Shown here in pieces: positions 1-7,511 of a stretch of 17,327 nucleotides of DNA (its first letter is position 1; each line of letters starts with the position of its first letter). The translations under genes were made by a program, and so were the position numbers. The stretch spans positions 1 to 17,327 of the forward strand of contig JBBQZU010000047.1 of NCBI GenBank assembly GCA_038207425.1. The letters are read 5' to 3'. Source of the stretch: JBBQZU01 sp038207425 (GTDB lineage Bacteria > Bacteroidota > Bacteroidia > Flavobacteriales_D > Cryomorphaceae). The notes under the pieces were generated by a model, which made no database searches, was not told where the DNA came from, and worked only from the letters and a program-made list of their open reading frames with translations.

Positions 1-1
1 A

Positions 2-376
2 TGCGATGACAAAGTTGACTTTGTAATAATCGTATCTTTTAATGATCCTTCCCAATCCATAGACTGCTACAAAAAAAGGCGGCAGATAGAAACACTCTTC
101 AAAGCACCCAAGTCGAGCGGGTTTAACATAGAAGAAACGCATGTCACAAAACTGGATCGGATCGAAAAGCTAATCATGCTTACCATGATAGCATTTGTGT
201 GGTGCTACATAATCGGAGATCACATTGACACCCAAATCCAACAAATTGAGATAAAAACCCACGGACGTAGTGCAGTCAGTGTATTCAAATAGGGGCTCGA
301 TTACCTATCAAGAATGCTTCTAATACGAAATAACATATTCAATTTGAATGTATTACAATTTCTGTCATGTACTTAG
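2..376 (+). pseudogene. IS4-family transposase, 3' end, with in-frame amber stop
   Basis: The frame is open from the left window edge, so the 5' part lies outside. Codons from base 2 give a DDE transposase C-terminus. The IS4 signature Y-(2)-R-(3)-E-(6)-K is intact: Y at 68-70, R at 77-79, E at 89-91 (the third catalytic acidic residue), K at 110-112, in the stretch YKKRRQIETLFKAPK. A hydrophobic helix (KLIMLTMIAFVWCYIIGD) follows, as is usual in this family. The frame stops at TAG 290-292, but the same frame continues with 27 more residues (GLDYLSRMLL... NVLQFLSCT) to TAG 374-376. This looks like the normal tail, so a Tyr codon (TAT/TAC) probably mutated to TAG. The protein would lose only its tail, so partial activity is not excluded. 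Terminal inverted repeats were not identified. Confidence 0.82.
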
Positions 377-429
377 AATTTTGAGAGCTGATTGTCGTAA
401 ATTGGACCTCAGATTATTAAAAAACTAAT

Positions 430-2280
430 ATGAAACTTGAGAGAATATTAGACATTATCAATTCATTTGAGAAGAATGCTTTTCTGAAAATCATTGACAG
501 TATAATTTCAAGTAAGCCAAAGAACGCTAAAGAAATCGATAAGATTCTGAGTGATTCGAGTCGTGAACTCAAGGCAATGGACAACATTAATATTGGTCGT
601 GTTTTCCATTTGGTTGAAGATGAATTTACTGCAATTATTAAAGAGCAGTTTATGCATACTTCTTCACAGCTCGATGTACTTTCCGATTTGCTTTCAAGAG
701 ATGGCAATGCCATAATGAAGCAGGATTGGTTCGCCAGACTTTATGAGCAGGAGTTGAAAACGTTGGGTGCGAAACTCAATAACTTTAAGAGAAATCTTGA
801 CGACGAAAAGTCGGATTTACCTTCCCTCCGACGTCGTGATTATAAAATTTATAAGGCTTGTTTGGAGACTGCATATTACAATGATGATAACAATAATCAG
901 CAAAGAAGAATAACTTCCGACGAACATACCATTATATTGACCCTATCAACTCAATTGGGCCTTTCTCAGGAAGAAATCAAAATGATCAATTATCTCATTC
1001 TCCCCATTAAAAAACTTGAAATCGATACGCTTCTGAACGAACTACGGATGATGGGTGTAATATTGTACTCTAAAAAGACCAGCACCATTTATGTAGCCGA
1101 TGAGATGGTACAACTTTTAAGAAGAGTTCGTGGAAAGGAAATAGCAGATAAGTATTACCGCAGGATTTTACGTCAATTGCGTGAACCACAAATAAATCTG
1201 ATCTGTCGCACTCATCAAATAGACTGGAAGCTTTCGTTGGAGCAGAAGATTAAAGAAATCATTTATGAAGGGGTATCTCTTTCAGGTGTGTTGGTGAATG
1301 ATATCCACAAAACAGGAACTAATGTTACGGATAAGAAGAAGTTTATTAATGATCTGTGTGATCAAAAACTGCAAATATCACCAGCATTAAAAGGGACGTT
1401 GCTTGAAGAAAAAATATCAAACCTGATGAAGTATTTCGAGGAGATTGAAAGGGATGAAAAAGTTGGAATTTCAATCGATGGATATGAAAAGATGCTTTTA
1501 GAATTGGGTGAAGTGATAACCACACTAAATTTAAAACTCAAATCGGAATTCGAGTTGCAGGAAGAGCATGTACTGAAAAGCCGGTTCTTACTCGATCTTA
1601 ATATCAAACCAAGAGATGTACTTGAAGTGCTTACTGCGGAAGAGCTCGATGCATTTTGTAAAGTGAAAGAAATCAAATCGAGAGGCGATCAGATATTAAA
1701 TATCTTGGAAGCATACAAGGATGCCGAGAATCTTTATTTAGAGAATTATGTAAATATAGGCTTTCGCAACTTTTCTGTGCTTAAGGAAAATGGAATTGTA
1801 ATTAAAGAAGCTGATCTCGGTATAAAGTTCGAAGAGCTTACGAAGAAGTTGTTTACTCAACTTGGTTTTAATGTGGATGAAAAGGTTCGGAAGGAAATAA
1901 ATAGCAATAAAGATCAGGCTGATATTATCCTGAATTTAGGTAACAATGAACTGATGATCATAGAATGTAAAACCATAAAAGAATCCGGGTATAATAAATT
2001 CAGCAATGTAGCGAGGCAACTGAAGGCATATTCTTCCCGTGCTTTGCTTTGTAAATATGCGGTCAAGAAGATTTTGCTTGTTGCCCCTGATTTTTCGGAC
2101 GACTTCATTAAAGAATGCGGGCTAGATTTCGAGTTGAACCTATCGCTGATCACAGCGTCTTCTCTGCTTAAAATCACTGACGCATTTAAGCATTCGAAGC
2201 ATAAAGCCTTCCCGGAAAATCTCCTGATGAGAGATGTGTTGATTCAAGAAGAACGTATGTTGAAGGCGATTGGCAAGTAG
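430..2280 (+). CDS. 616-aa protein with C-terminal PD-(D/E)XK nuclease-like (Mrr-type) domain
   Basis: I do not recognise the full-length family. Residues 464-555 read as a restriction-endonuclease-like fold. Helix IKFEELTKKLFTQLGF (465-480, candidate acidic E468/E469) is followed by QADIILNLGNNELMIIECKT, with D498, E512 and K514 forming the D-x13-ExK catalytic core, and then by a helix with Q530. This is the arrangement of Mrr-like and other DNA-cleaving proteins. Before it, residues 398-430 (LTAEELDAFCKVKEIKSRGDQI) resemble a SAP/HeH-type DNA-binding motif. The first ~390 residues are helical, charged and unassigned. There is no signal peptide or membrane segment, so it should be cytoplasmic. 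The start at 430 is the first ATG after stops, with an A/T-rich leader (attaaaaaactaat) and no Shine-Dalgarno. It stands alone, 53 bp after a transposase remnant. A role in defence or DNA processing is inference only. Confidence 0.8.
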   Translation: MKLERILDIINSFEKNAFLKIIDSIISSKPKNAKEIDKILSDSSRELKAMDNINIGRVFHLVEDEFTAIIKEQFMHTSSQLDVLSDLLSRDGNAIMKQDWFARLYEQELKTLGAKLNNFKRNLDDEKSDLPSLRRRDYKIYKACLETAYYNDDNNNQQRRITSDEHTIILTLSTQLGLSQEEIKMINYLILPIKKLEIDTLLNELRMMGVILYSKKTSTIYVADEMVQLLRRVRGKEIADKYYRRILRQLREPQINLICRTHQIDWKLSLEQKIKEIIYEGVSLSGVLVNDIHKTGTNVTDKKKFINDLCDQKLQISPALKGTLLEEKISNLMKYFEEIERDEKVGISIDGYEKMLLELGEVITTLNLKLKSEFELQEEHVLKSRFLLDLNIKPRDVLEVLTAEELDAFCKVKEIKSRGDQILNILEAYKDAENLYLENYVNIGFRNFSVLKENGIVIKEADLGIKFEELTKKLFTQLGFNVDEKVRKEINSNKDQADIILNLGNNELMIIECKTIKESGYNKFSNVARQLKAYSSRALLCKYAVKKILLVAPDFSDDFIKECGLDFELNLSLITASSLLKITDAFKHSKHKAFPENLLMRDVLIQEERMLKAIGK

Positions 2281-2418
2281 GCATTTGAGAGGCAATTCAA
2301 GCTGCTACAGAAATCAGATTTAAGAAGATTATAGTCTGATAAAATACAAATAGAAGAAGTATTATCTGTTGACATATAAATTTGAAAGAATGGATTTACC
2401 TTCATTTGTAGGTCTGAA

Positions 2419-2603
2419 TCAGGATATACGGGAGAGAAAAGGCGCTTCTTTCAGAGAGTGGGCATTGCTGAAAAATACATCTGAATCGAAATTCTGACCA
2501 GGTACGCACAGTGGATTTATTTCTTCGAAATCTACATTGTGTTTCAGAGAGCAAATACCCGGTTTTTGACTTCTTCTTTGCTGAGTTTTTTCCATTGTTG
2601 CAT
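2419..2603 (-). pseudogene. N-terminal remnant of a PLP-dependent (group II-like) decarboxylase, frameshifted
   Basis: Reading minus from ATG 2603-2601 gives MQQWKKLSKEEVKNRVFAL and then TGA (2546-2544). Shifting by one base in the CT-repeat around 2543-2550 continues as LKHNVDFEEINPLCVPG...DVFFSNAHSLKEAPFLS and stops at 2419. From memory, the two pieces together resemble the first ~60 residues of a Bacteroidota family of PLP-dependent decarboxylases/aminotransferases. That family starts with W-K-K-L...EV...VF.AL..NV.Y.E...LG.PAS and reaches DAPFL about residue 55. The rest of the roughly 450-500-residue enzyme is missing, so this is a stub. A perfect TAnnTTTG element lies 19 bp before the ATG. 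It lies downstream of the SWIM/SNF2 helicase gene on the same strand. The family call rests on recalled similarity, not on a search. Confidence 0.5.
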
Positions 2604-2621
2604 GGCCGGCTTGTTTTGCGG

Positions 2622-2629
2622 CAAATATA
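2622..2629 (-). promoter_or_regulatory. TAnnTTTG -7 element upstream of the decarboxylase remnant
   Basis: On the minus strand the octamer TATATTTG matches the Bacteroidota primary sigma -7 consensus TAnnTTTG exactly and lies 19 bp upstream of the ATG at 2603. No convincing TTTG -33 box is seen at the usual 19-21 bp spacing, so the call is tentative. Confidence 0.35.
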
Positions 2630-2743
2630 GGTTTATTGGGTGGGTTGAGTAGGGAGCAGAAGTGCATGAAAACCGAGGATAAATAGTGGACGGGTTTTAA
2701 TGCAGTGTCTCTCTTTTCGGCATTCATCCATGGATAAATTAAT

Positions 2744-5700
2744 TTAAAGAAAAAGCGACTTCAACTCTTCGCCATCCAGTTTTTGAAGTATGCCTTCATC
2801 GGTGGTGATAAGATCGCTTGCAAGTTTTTTCTTTCGCTTTTGCAATTCCTGAATTTTTTCTTCCACAGTGTCTTTGCAGATCATGCGGTAGGCAATTACT
2901 TTTTTATCTTGCCCTATGCGGTAGCAACGGTCTATAGCCTGGTTTTCTACCGCCGGATTCCACCATGGGTCTACGATATACTCATAGTCAGCAGCCATCA
3001 GGTTGAGCCCCGTACCTCCTGCTTTCAGACTTATCAGAAATACACGGCATTCTGCTTTTGTTTGAAATGTTTCCACGGCAAATTGCCTTTGCTTTGTGTT
3101 GCAACTTCCATCAAGGTAAGCGAATTTGATGTCTTCCTTTTGCAGGGCATTTTGAATCAACCCGAGCATTTGTGTAAACTGCGAAAAAACAAGGATTTTA
3201 TGATTTCCTGTTTTCTCGCGAATATGGTCCATAAGGGTATCAATTTTCACGGAAGTGCCAATGAACTTCTCATTTCCGGGGAGCAGCAAAGGGCTGTTGC
3301 ACACCTGCCGCAAACGTGTGAGTGCCTGCAAAACCTTGAACCTTTCTGAAGTGAGTATTTCACTTTGTGCATTACCGAGCATAGTCTCGCGTATTTCATT
3401 CCGGTGGGCATTGTACACCTTGCGCTGAGCCTTGTCCATCTCGCAGTATATCACGTCTTCTACCTTATCGGGAAGCTCTGTAGCTACCTGCTCCTTGGTG
3501 CGCCTGAGTATGAATGGCTGCACCATTCGCTGCAACTCACCTGCCCGCACACTGTCCTGTTTGCTGTCTATTGCTTTGGCAAAATGTTCTTTAAATTGCG
3601 CACTGCTTCCCATCATACCGGGATTAATAAAACTAAGCTGTGCATAGAGATCAAAGGTGTTGTTTTCAACCGGCGTGCCGGTCATTGCAATGCGGTTGCG
3701 CCCGTTGAGCAGTCGCGCGAAATTGTAGCGCTTGCGTACAGGATTTTTAATGGCCTGCGATTCATCGAGTACGATGTAGTTGAACGCATATTCGCGGAGT
3801 AATTCTGCATCGGATACCATATGGCCGTAGCTTGTAATCACAAGGTGGAATTTGTCAAAAAGCTTGGTGTCGCGCTGCCTTGCACCGCCGTAATACACGT
3901 GGTATTTGATTGACGGGGCAAACTTTTTGAGTTCATTTTCCCAATTGAAGAGAAGTGATGTAGGCACCACTACGAGGTTGCACTGCGTATCGGTTTTTAA
4001 AACATGCTTCAGGAACGTGATCATCTGGAGGGTTTTGCCAAGGCCCATATCATCGGCAAGCATGCCGCCCCACTTAAATTCATGAAGAAAACAAAGCCAT
4101 TGAAATCCATCAGTTTGGTAGGAACGGAGTGTAGCCTTAATACCCTTCGGCAATGGCACCGGCACAGGCCCGCGGAAGTTGAGCAACTTAGCCCGGCGAT
4201 CAGTTATAAATTCGGTAATATCAGGGTCGTTTAATTCCTTGAAAAGCTCATCGATTACATTGAAGTGAAATGCGGAAAGCTTTACGCCTTCATCCTTATT
4301 TTGCCCATGCTGGTAAATGCGCATCAAGCGTTTATACCAATCCATGGGCAAGCTGCCTTTGCTGCCGTTGCCAAGATCTACAAACTGGCTGGCGGGTATA
4401 AACCGTTTGTGGAGTTGAGCAAGGGTTATGGATTGGTCGCCAAATACGAAAGTGGCGTTGAGCTCAAACCAGTCTATTTCGCGCTTTACCGTGTAAGACA
4501 CCTGTGCGGTTGCGGGCAACTGCTTGAGTTTGGTAAGGTTTTTTTGGCCAAATATCTTTACATCTGCATCGCGCAGTTGAGTAAAAAGTTGTACAAAGCG
4601 GTATTCGTCGAGCAAGGCTTTATAATGCAAGAAGAAAAAGTCGGACCTGAATTGATTTTTAAAATCGGGATGCGCAGCTTTGAGAATGTCGATGTATCGC
4701 GTTGCTTCTTCCGAATCGTGGCTTTTGGCCCGTATTACTTTATCATCAGCTTCCCATACCTGTCCTTCGCTGAGCAGATCGGCAAGGGTATCATCATCAT
4801 AGCGCAGGCAGGGCCTGAACATTACGAAGTCACCAATTTCCGAAAGGTAGAGTTCCCGTGCCACCACATCGCGCTTTTGCAAAAGCACCTGCAGCTCACC
4901 ATCGCCTTTTATAGTGAGTGGATACTTACTGAAAACCGGTGCCAGGTGCTCGCTGAATATTTCGGCAAAACGGGCTTGCGGCATGAGGCTGCCGTGTAGC
5001 TCAAATGCAAGTTGAAGGTGGTTTGCCGCGGCCGGTGATGTGCTGAAATACAGCGTATCATCCACTTGCATAAAATGCGGGTATGGCATCTTTACGCGCG
5101 CTGCACCGGGCTGTATGTCTATTCCTTTGTGATTGATGAATAATTGAAGGGAGAGCATGGCGCCATTTTTTTCAATTTCGTAGCGCATGTCAGGAAATTC
5201 TTTTCGGAAATGTATGGATTGCAGTTCTCCCTTTGTGACTTTTTGGTTAATGAAATTGTTCGTGATAAACATGTGCGGATGCCCACCGAGCTCATCAACC
5301 ACTTCTGCAATCAGCCTCGCCATGTGAATGGCTATGTTTGCTCCGGCTACTTTGCGCTCAAATTGACTGGATACAAACTGCGTAATCACTCTGTCAGCAG
5401 GGCTGTACTGTATCAGGTGGTGGGCATCAAAACGCTGCGCACTTTTGAATCCTTTGCTCATTGGCTCACCCTTTTTTCCCGGAAGGGCGTATAGGGTATG
5501 CATACCAAACCGAAGTTCATGTTTTTCGCCAAAACAGAAGGCAAAGCCTACGGAGTACCGCTCCGAATCCGCTTCATTGCCCAAATAGTATTGTGCACTG
5601 AGTGCATCTTTCTCGCTTATTTTCAAAGGATGGGTATTGAGTAGTTGTTTTACTTTAAGAATGTCTACAATCTTGCTGTGCTCCGGTTTGAGTTGCAAGC

Positions 5701-5893
5701 GTCTGCCATTCGGAGTAAGCTGTGCGTGAAAATACGCTGGCCAGTTTTCGATGGGTGTAAGGCCGTAATGGCGCATCGCTTCGCGGCCCTCAGCGTCAAT
5801 TACTTCGGGGGCCGGAGCGCGCAACTGAGCCACCAGGCCTGAGGTGTGCATCATTTCCAGCATGCGTGAGCTGTGTCTGCACAGGCCCTTCAC
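2744..5893 (-). CDS. SNF2/Swi2 family DEAD-like helicase, main part of a frameshifted SWIM-SNF2 gene
   Basis: This is an ATP-dependent Swi2/Snf2 DNA translocase, cytoplasmic. Numbering from the GTG at 5893, the two RecA-like lobes carry all helicase motifs: Q-like YQTDGFQWL (592-600), Walker A DDMGLGKT (614-621), Ia VVVPTSLLFNW (641-651), II DESQ (710-713), III MTGTP (737-741), IV LVFSQF (901-906), V KAGGTGLNL (957-965) and VI QAIDRCYRIGQ (985-995). The ~580 residues before lobe 1 are the N-terminal extension common in bacterial SNF2 proteins. The GTG at 5893 is unlikely to be the true start. The frame is open to 5929 and the added residues complete a second zinc-finger motif, CSC-x7-CRH, continuous with the upstream SWIM frame. 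A -1 shift at the A7 run joins both parts into a 1239-aa protein, a normal length for SWIM-SNF2 fusions. Confidence 0.9.
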   Translation of the reverse strand: MKGLCRHSSRMLEMMHTSGLVAQLRAPAPEVIDAEGREAMRHYGLTPIENWPAYFHAQLTPNGRRLQLKPEHSKIVDILKVKQLLNTHPLKISEKDALSAQYYLGNEADSERYSVGFAFCFGEKHELRFGMHTLYALPGKKGEPMSKGFKSAQRFDAHHLIQYSPADRVITQFVSSQFERKVAGANIAIHMARLIAEVVDELGGHPHMFITNNFINQKVTKGELQSIHFRKEFPDMRYEIEKNGAMLSLQLFINHKGIDIQPGAARVKMPYPHFMQVDDTLYFSTSPAAANHLQLAFELHGSLMPQARFAEIFSEHLAPVFSKYPLTIKGDGELQVLLQKRDVVARELYLSEIGDFVMFRPCLRYDDDTLADLLSEGQVWEADDKVIRAKSHDSEEATRYIDILKAAHPDFKNQFRSDFFFLHYKALLDEYRFVQLFTQLRDADVKIFGQKNLTKLKQLPATAQVSYTVKREIDWFELNATFVFGDQSITLAQLHKRFIPASQFVDLGNGSKGSLPMDWYKRLMRIYQHGQNKDEGVKLSAFHFNVIDELFKELNDPDITEFITDRRAKLLNFRGPVPVPLPKGIKATLRSYQTDGFQWLCFLHEFKWGGMLADDMGLGKTLQMITFLKHVLKTDTQCNLVVVPTSLLFNWENELKKFAPSIKYHVYYGGARQRDTKLFDKFHLVITSYGHMVSDAELLREYAFNYIVLDESQAIKNPVRKRYNFARLLNGRNRIAMTGTPVENNTFDLYAQLSFINPGMMGSSAQFKEHFAKAIDSKQDSVRAGELQRMVQPFILRRTKEQVATELPDKVEDVIYCEMDKAQRKVYNAHRNEIRETMLGNAQSEILTSERFKVLQALTRLRQVCNSPLLLPGNEKFIGTSVKIDTLMDHIREKTGNHKILVFSQFTQMLGLIQNALQKEDIKFAYLDGSCNTKQRQFAVETFQTKAECRVFLISLKAGGTGLNLMAADYEYIVDPWWNPAVENQAIDRCYRIGQDKKVIAYRMICKDTVEEKIQELQKRKKKLASDLITTDEGILQKLDGEELKSLFL

Positions 5894-5913
5894 TAATTCG
5901 CCGCAAGAGCATC

Positions 5914-6462
5914 TTACCGACAGTGCGTTTTTTTCACTTGAAGCCTTATAAGGTACCGGTCAGCGTATTGTATATTATCGTGGTACGAGTACCATGCCTG
6001 CACAGCAATTTCGCCGGGGGCGGTTTCTTGAATGGATTCTATACCCTTGTGCGGTAATTCGTAAAATGGACCCTCATGGTACTGTATAAATGAGCTTACC
6101 TGTTCGAAATCACTGATCAGAAATGGCTCAAGAGCAGGGCGCAATCTCGGGGCAGGCGGTATTTTTGATTTCAAATCAGTGACCGATTTTGGCGTCGGTG
6201 AAGGTGCTGCACTTACAGTGCCTCCAAGCTTCAACAAATTATAGCTCATCCATAGCAGTGCAGCCACCTGATGCTTGCAAAAGCGGTGATCAGCGGCAGG
6301 ACAATCGCATCCGGTTTCAGCAATGCTTTTCCATTTGTTCGTCTTGCCGCTTAGTAAAACTACAATCTTATAGTAAGAGGTGCCTTGTACGCCGAATACA
6401 ATGCTACCTGCCATTGGATTAAAAGAGGTAAGGCTTACCGAATTGCTGAGGTAGTACTCCAT
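5914..6462 (-). CDS. N-terminal SWIM zinc-finger part of the SWIM-SNF2 helicase (separate frame)
   Basis: This frame encodes a SWIM zinc finger, CDC at 52-54 and CKH at 62-64 (CDCPAADHRFCKHQVAALLW), a nucleic-acid or protein binding module normally found at the N-terminus of bacterial SNF2 helicases. It ends at TAA 5916-5914, five codons after the A7 run that separates it from the helicase frame, and is best read as the 5' part of that gene. ATG 6462 is the first standard start. However, the frame stays open upstream to TAA 6531-6529, and the extra residues (NRLAEPHIIQRG just before MEYYLSN) fit the usual RG..YY...V beginning of SWIM proteins. No ATG, GTG or TTG occurs in those 22 codons, so the native start may be an ATT/ATC codon or may have been lost by mutation. 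Confidence 0.75.
   Translation of the reverse strand: MEYYLSNSVSLTSFNPMAGSIVFGVQGTSYYKIVVLLSGKTNKWKSIAETGCDCPAADHRFCKHQVAALLWMSYNLLKLGGTVSAAPSPTPKSVTDLKSKIPPAPRLRPALEPFLISDFEQVSSFIQYHEGPFYELPHKGIESIQETAPGEIAVQAWYSYHDNIQYADRYLIRLQVKKTHCR
5928..5934 (-). other. A7 slippage run joining the SWIM and SNF2 frames
   Basis: On the coding (minus) strand the sequence gtgAAAAAAAcgc lies at the junction. The upstream frame reads V-K-K-T-H-C-R-stop. One extra A, or a -1 ribosomal slip, gives V-K-K-N-A-L-S-V-R-C-S-C-G, which runs without a break into the helicase frame and completes a CxC...CxH finger. This is a homopolymer site of the kind used for transcriptional slippage, and also of the kind where sequencing or assembly errors occur. 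Confidence 0.7.
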
Positions 6463-6556
6463 GCCGCGTTGTATAATGTGGGGTTCAGCGAGGCGGTTGA
6501 GGCAGGCTTTGATGTTGGATTGGATCTGTTATTTTATACACACACAGCGAAGTTAG

Positions 6557-6643
6557 ACCACGGGCTTATTCCAAGGCAATAAATTGTTCGCAAAAGTTGC
6601 ACAAGTTATCGACAAGATGGGTGAAATGAAAGGCTGGCAGTAG
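6557..6643 (+). pseudogene. Possible C-terminal fragment of an unidentified protein
   Basis: After TAG 6554-6556 the frame reads 28 codons (TTGLFQGNKLFAKVAQV..., then IDKMGEMKGWQ) and stops at TAG 6641-6643. Composition is protein-like (K, V, Q, I, D, E alternating as in an amphipathic helix), and the stretch lies among other gene debris. No family is recognised, and chance cannot be excluded for 28 codons. Confidence 0.2.
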
Positions 6644-6758
6644 GTGTGATTCCGGCAATATTGACCCTTGGGACAGTATCGCCGCTTTAGGAGGCTGCTT
6701 GTTCTGAAATATCTGGCAAGCACCCACCCCTTGGGGCGAATATGGCCCCTATTCTCCT

Positions 6759-6766
6759 TAAATTTG
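6759..6766 (+). promoter_or_regulatory. TAnnTTTG -7 element upstream of the Fic remnant
   Basis: TAAATTTG matches the Bacteroidota -7 consensus TAnnTTTG exactly, 44 bp before ATG 6811. A possible -33 TTGG lies at 6731, but the 25-bp gap is longer than the usual 19-21, so the -33 is doubtful. Confidence 0.35.
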
Positions 6767-6810
6767 CGGCGAATGTTTTACATATTTACCGCAACGGGAA
6801 ACCTAACAGG

Positions 6811-7170
6811 ATGGCCAAATACGTATATCAATACGAGCAACGGCCCCGTAAGCTTTGGGATGATGAAGAGCTACAAGTCATTTTGGGCAAGGTGCGGCAT
6901 CTTCAAGGCAAGATTTTTGGGAAAATGGAAGCATTGGGATTTTCCATGAAGGATGAAACGATGTTGGCTACCCTAACAATGGATTTACTTACCTCTTCAG
7001 AAATTGAAGCAGAGCTATTGAACTATGAGCAGGTGCGCTTGCCCATTGCCCACCGTTTGGGGATGGACCATGCTGGTATGGTTCATGCGGACAGAAATGT
7101 AGAAGGTGTGGTAGATGTGCTGCTGGTTGCAACGCAGCGTTTTGCGCAGGTACGGGAGGCAGTGTGCTAA
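6811..7170 (+). pseudogene. Fic/DOC-family protein, N-terminal fragment only
   Basis: From ATG 6811 the frame gives MAKYVYQYEQRPRKLWDDEE...LGKVRHLQGKIFGKMEALGFS...SSEIEAELL...VRLPIAHRLGMD..ADRNVEGVVDVLLVATQRF. This matches the N-terminal domain (DUF4172-like) of bacterial class II Fic AMP-transferases. Residues 62-67 (SSEIEA) correspond to the self-inhibitory motif (S/T)xxxE(G/N), here with Ala in the last position. The catalytic HxFx(D/E)GNGRxxR core, expected more than 100 residues further on, is absent. Family similarity ends near residue 111, and the last codons (AQVREAVC) come from a second gene read in the wrong frame. It is a truncated, probably non-functional gene, about one third of the usual ~370 residues. 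ATG 6742 is an alternative upstream start in the same frame, but family similarity begins at 6811. Confidence 0.78.
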
Positions 7171-7316
7171 TCATTGGCTCTGCAGCAGGAGTAGCCGCGA
7201 TGGGCATTATGTGAATAGAATTTATCTGGTTCCTGAAGCGCATATCATGGTTTGCTCTGATCGGTTATTTTGCGGGTATCGGAGTATACCTTTTGCAGAA
7301 TGGCGCAGGATATTGA
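7137..7316 (+). pseudogene. nhaD: C-terminal fragment of an NhaD-type Na+/H+ antiporter, with internal stop
   Basis: One frame over from the Fic fragment, codons from 7137 read AFCAGTGGSVLIIGSAAGVAAMGIM, then TGA 7212-7214, then IEFIWFLKRISWFALIGYFAGIGVYLLQ to TGA 7314-7316. From memory, AGTGGS.LIIGSAAGVA.MG followed by (I/V)DF.WYL..IS..A..GY.AG is the conserved last part of NhaD sodium/proton antiporters, an inner-membrane family of about 12 TM segments. The last hydrophobic helix is intact. Only about 60 of ~450 residues remain and there is an in-frame stop, so this is a dead remnant. Confidence 0.65.
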
Positions 7317-7511
7317 TATTAACATTTACAGGTTTATATTATTGTGCTTTAGCTTTTGATAATGAGTAAGTTTTAGTAATACTTTCGCGTCACCATTCTG
7401 TTGCCCGCACTGCCTGGCTTTGTATCATGCTATCTCCCTGAAGTTTTGCTTCAGAAACCGGACAGGCCAAGGGACATTTTGGTATGCTTTTAACCCAAAA
7501 CCAATTAACCA

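Noticed and set aside
2390..2497. 35-codon plus-strand ORF with a TTGACA-like upstream sequence
   Set aside because: It is antisense to the decarboxylase remnant on the minus strand, whose codons look more protein-like. No other support.
2783..5842. Several plus-strand ORFs of 60-240 codons
   Set aside because: They lie antisense to the SNF2 helicase frame, which carries all helicase motifs. They are shadow frames.
6721..6750. GC-rich hairpin (ggggc...gcccc) before the Fic remnant as a terminator
   Set aside because: Stem of only 5 bp and no T run after it.
6668..6949. 93-codon plus-strand ORF
   Set aside because: Overlaps the Fic remnant in another frame and shows no motif. The Fic frame has clear family similarity.
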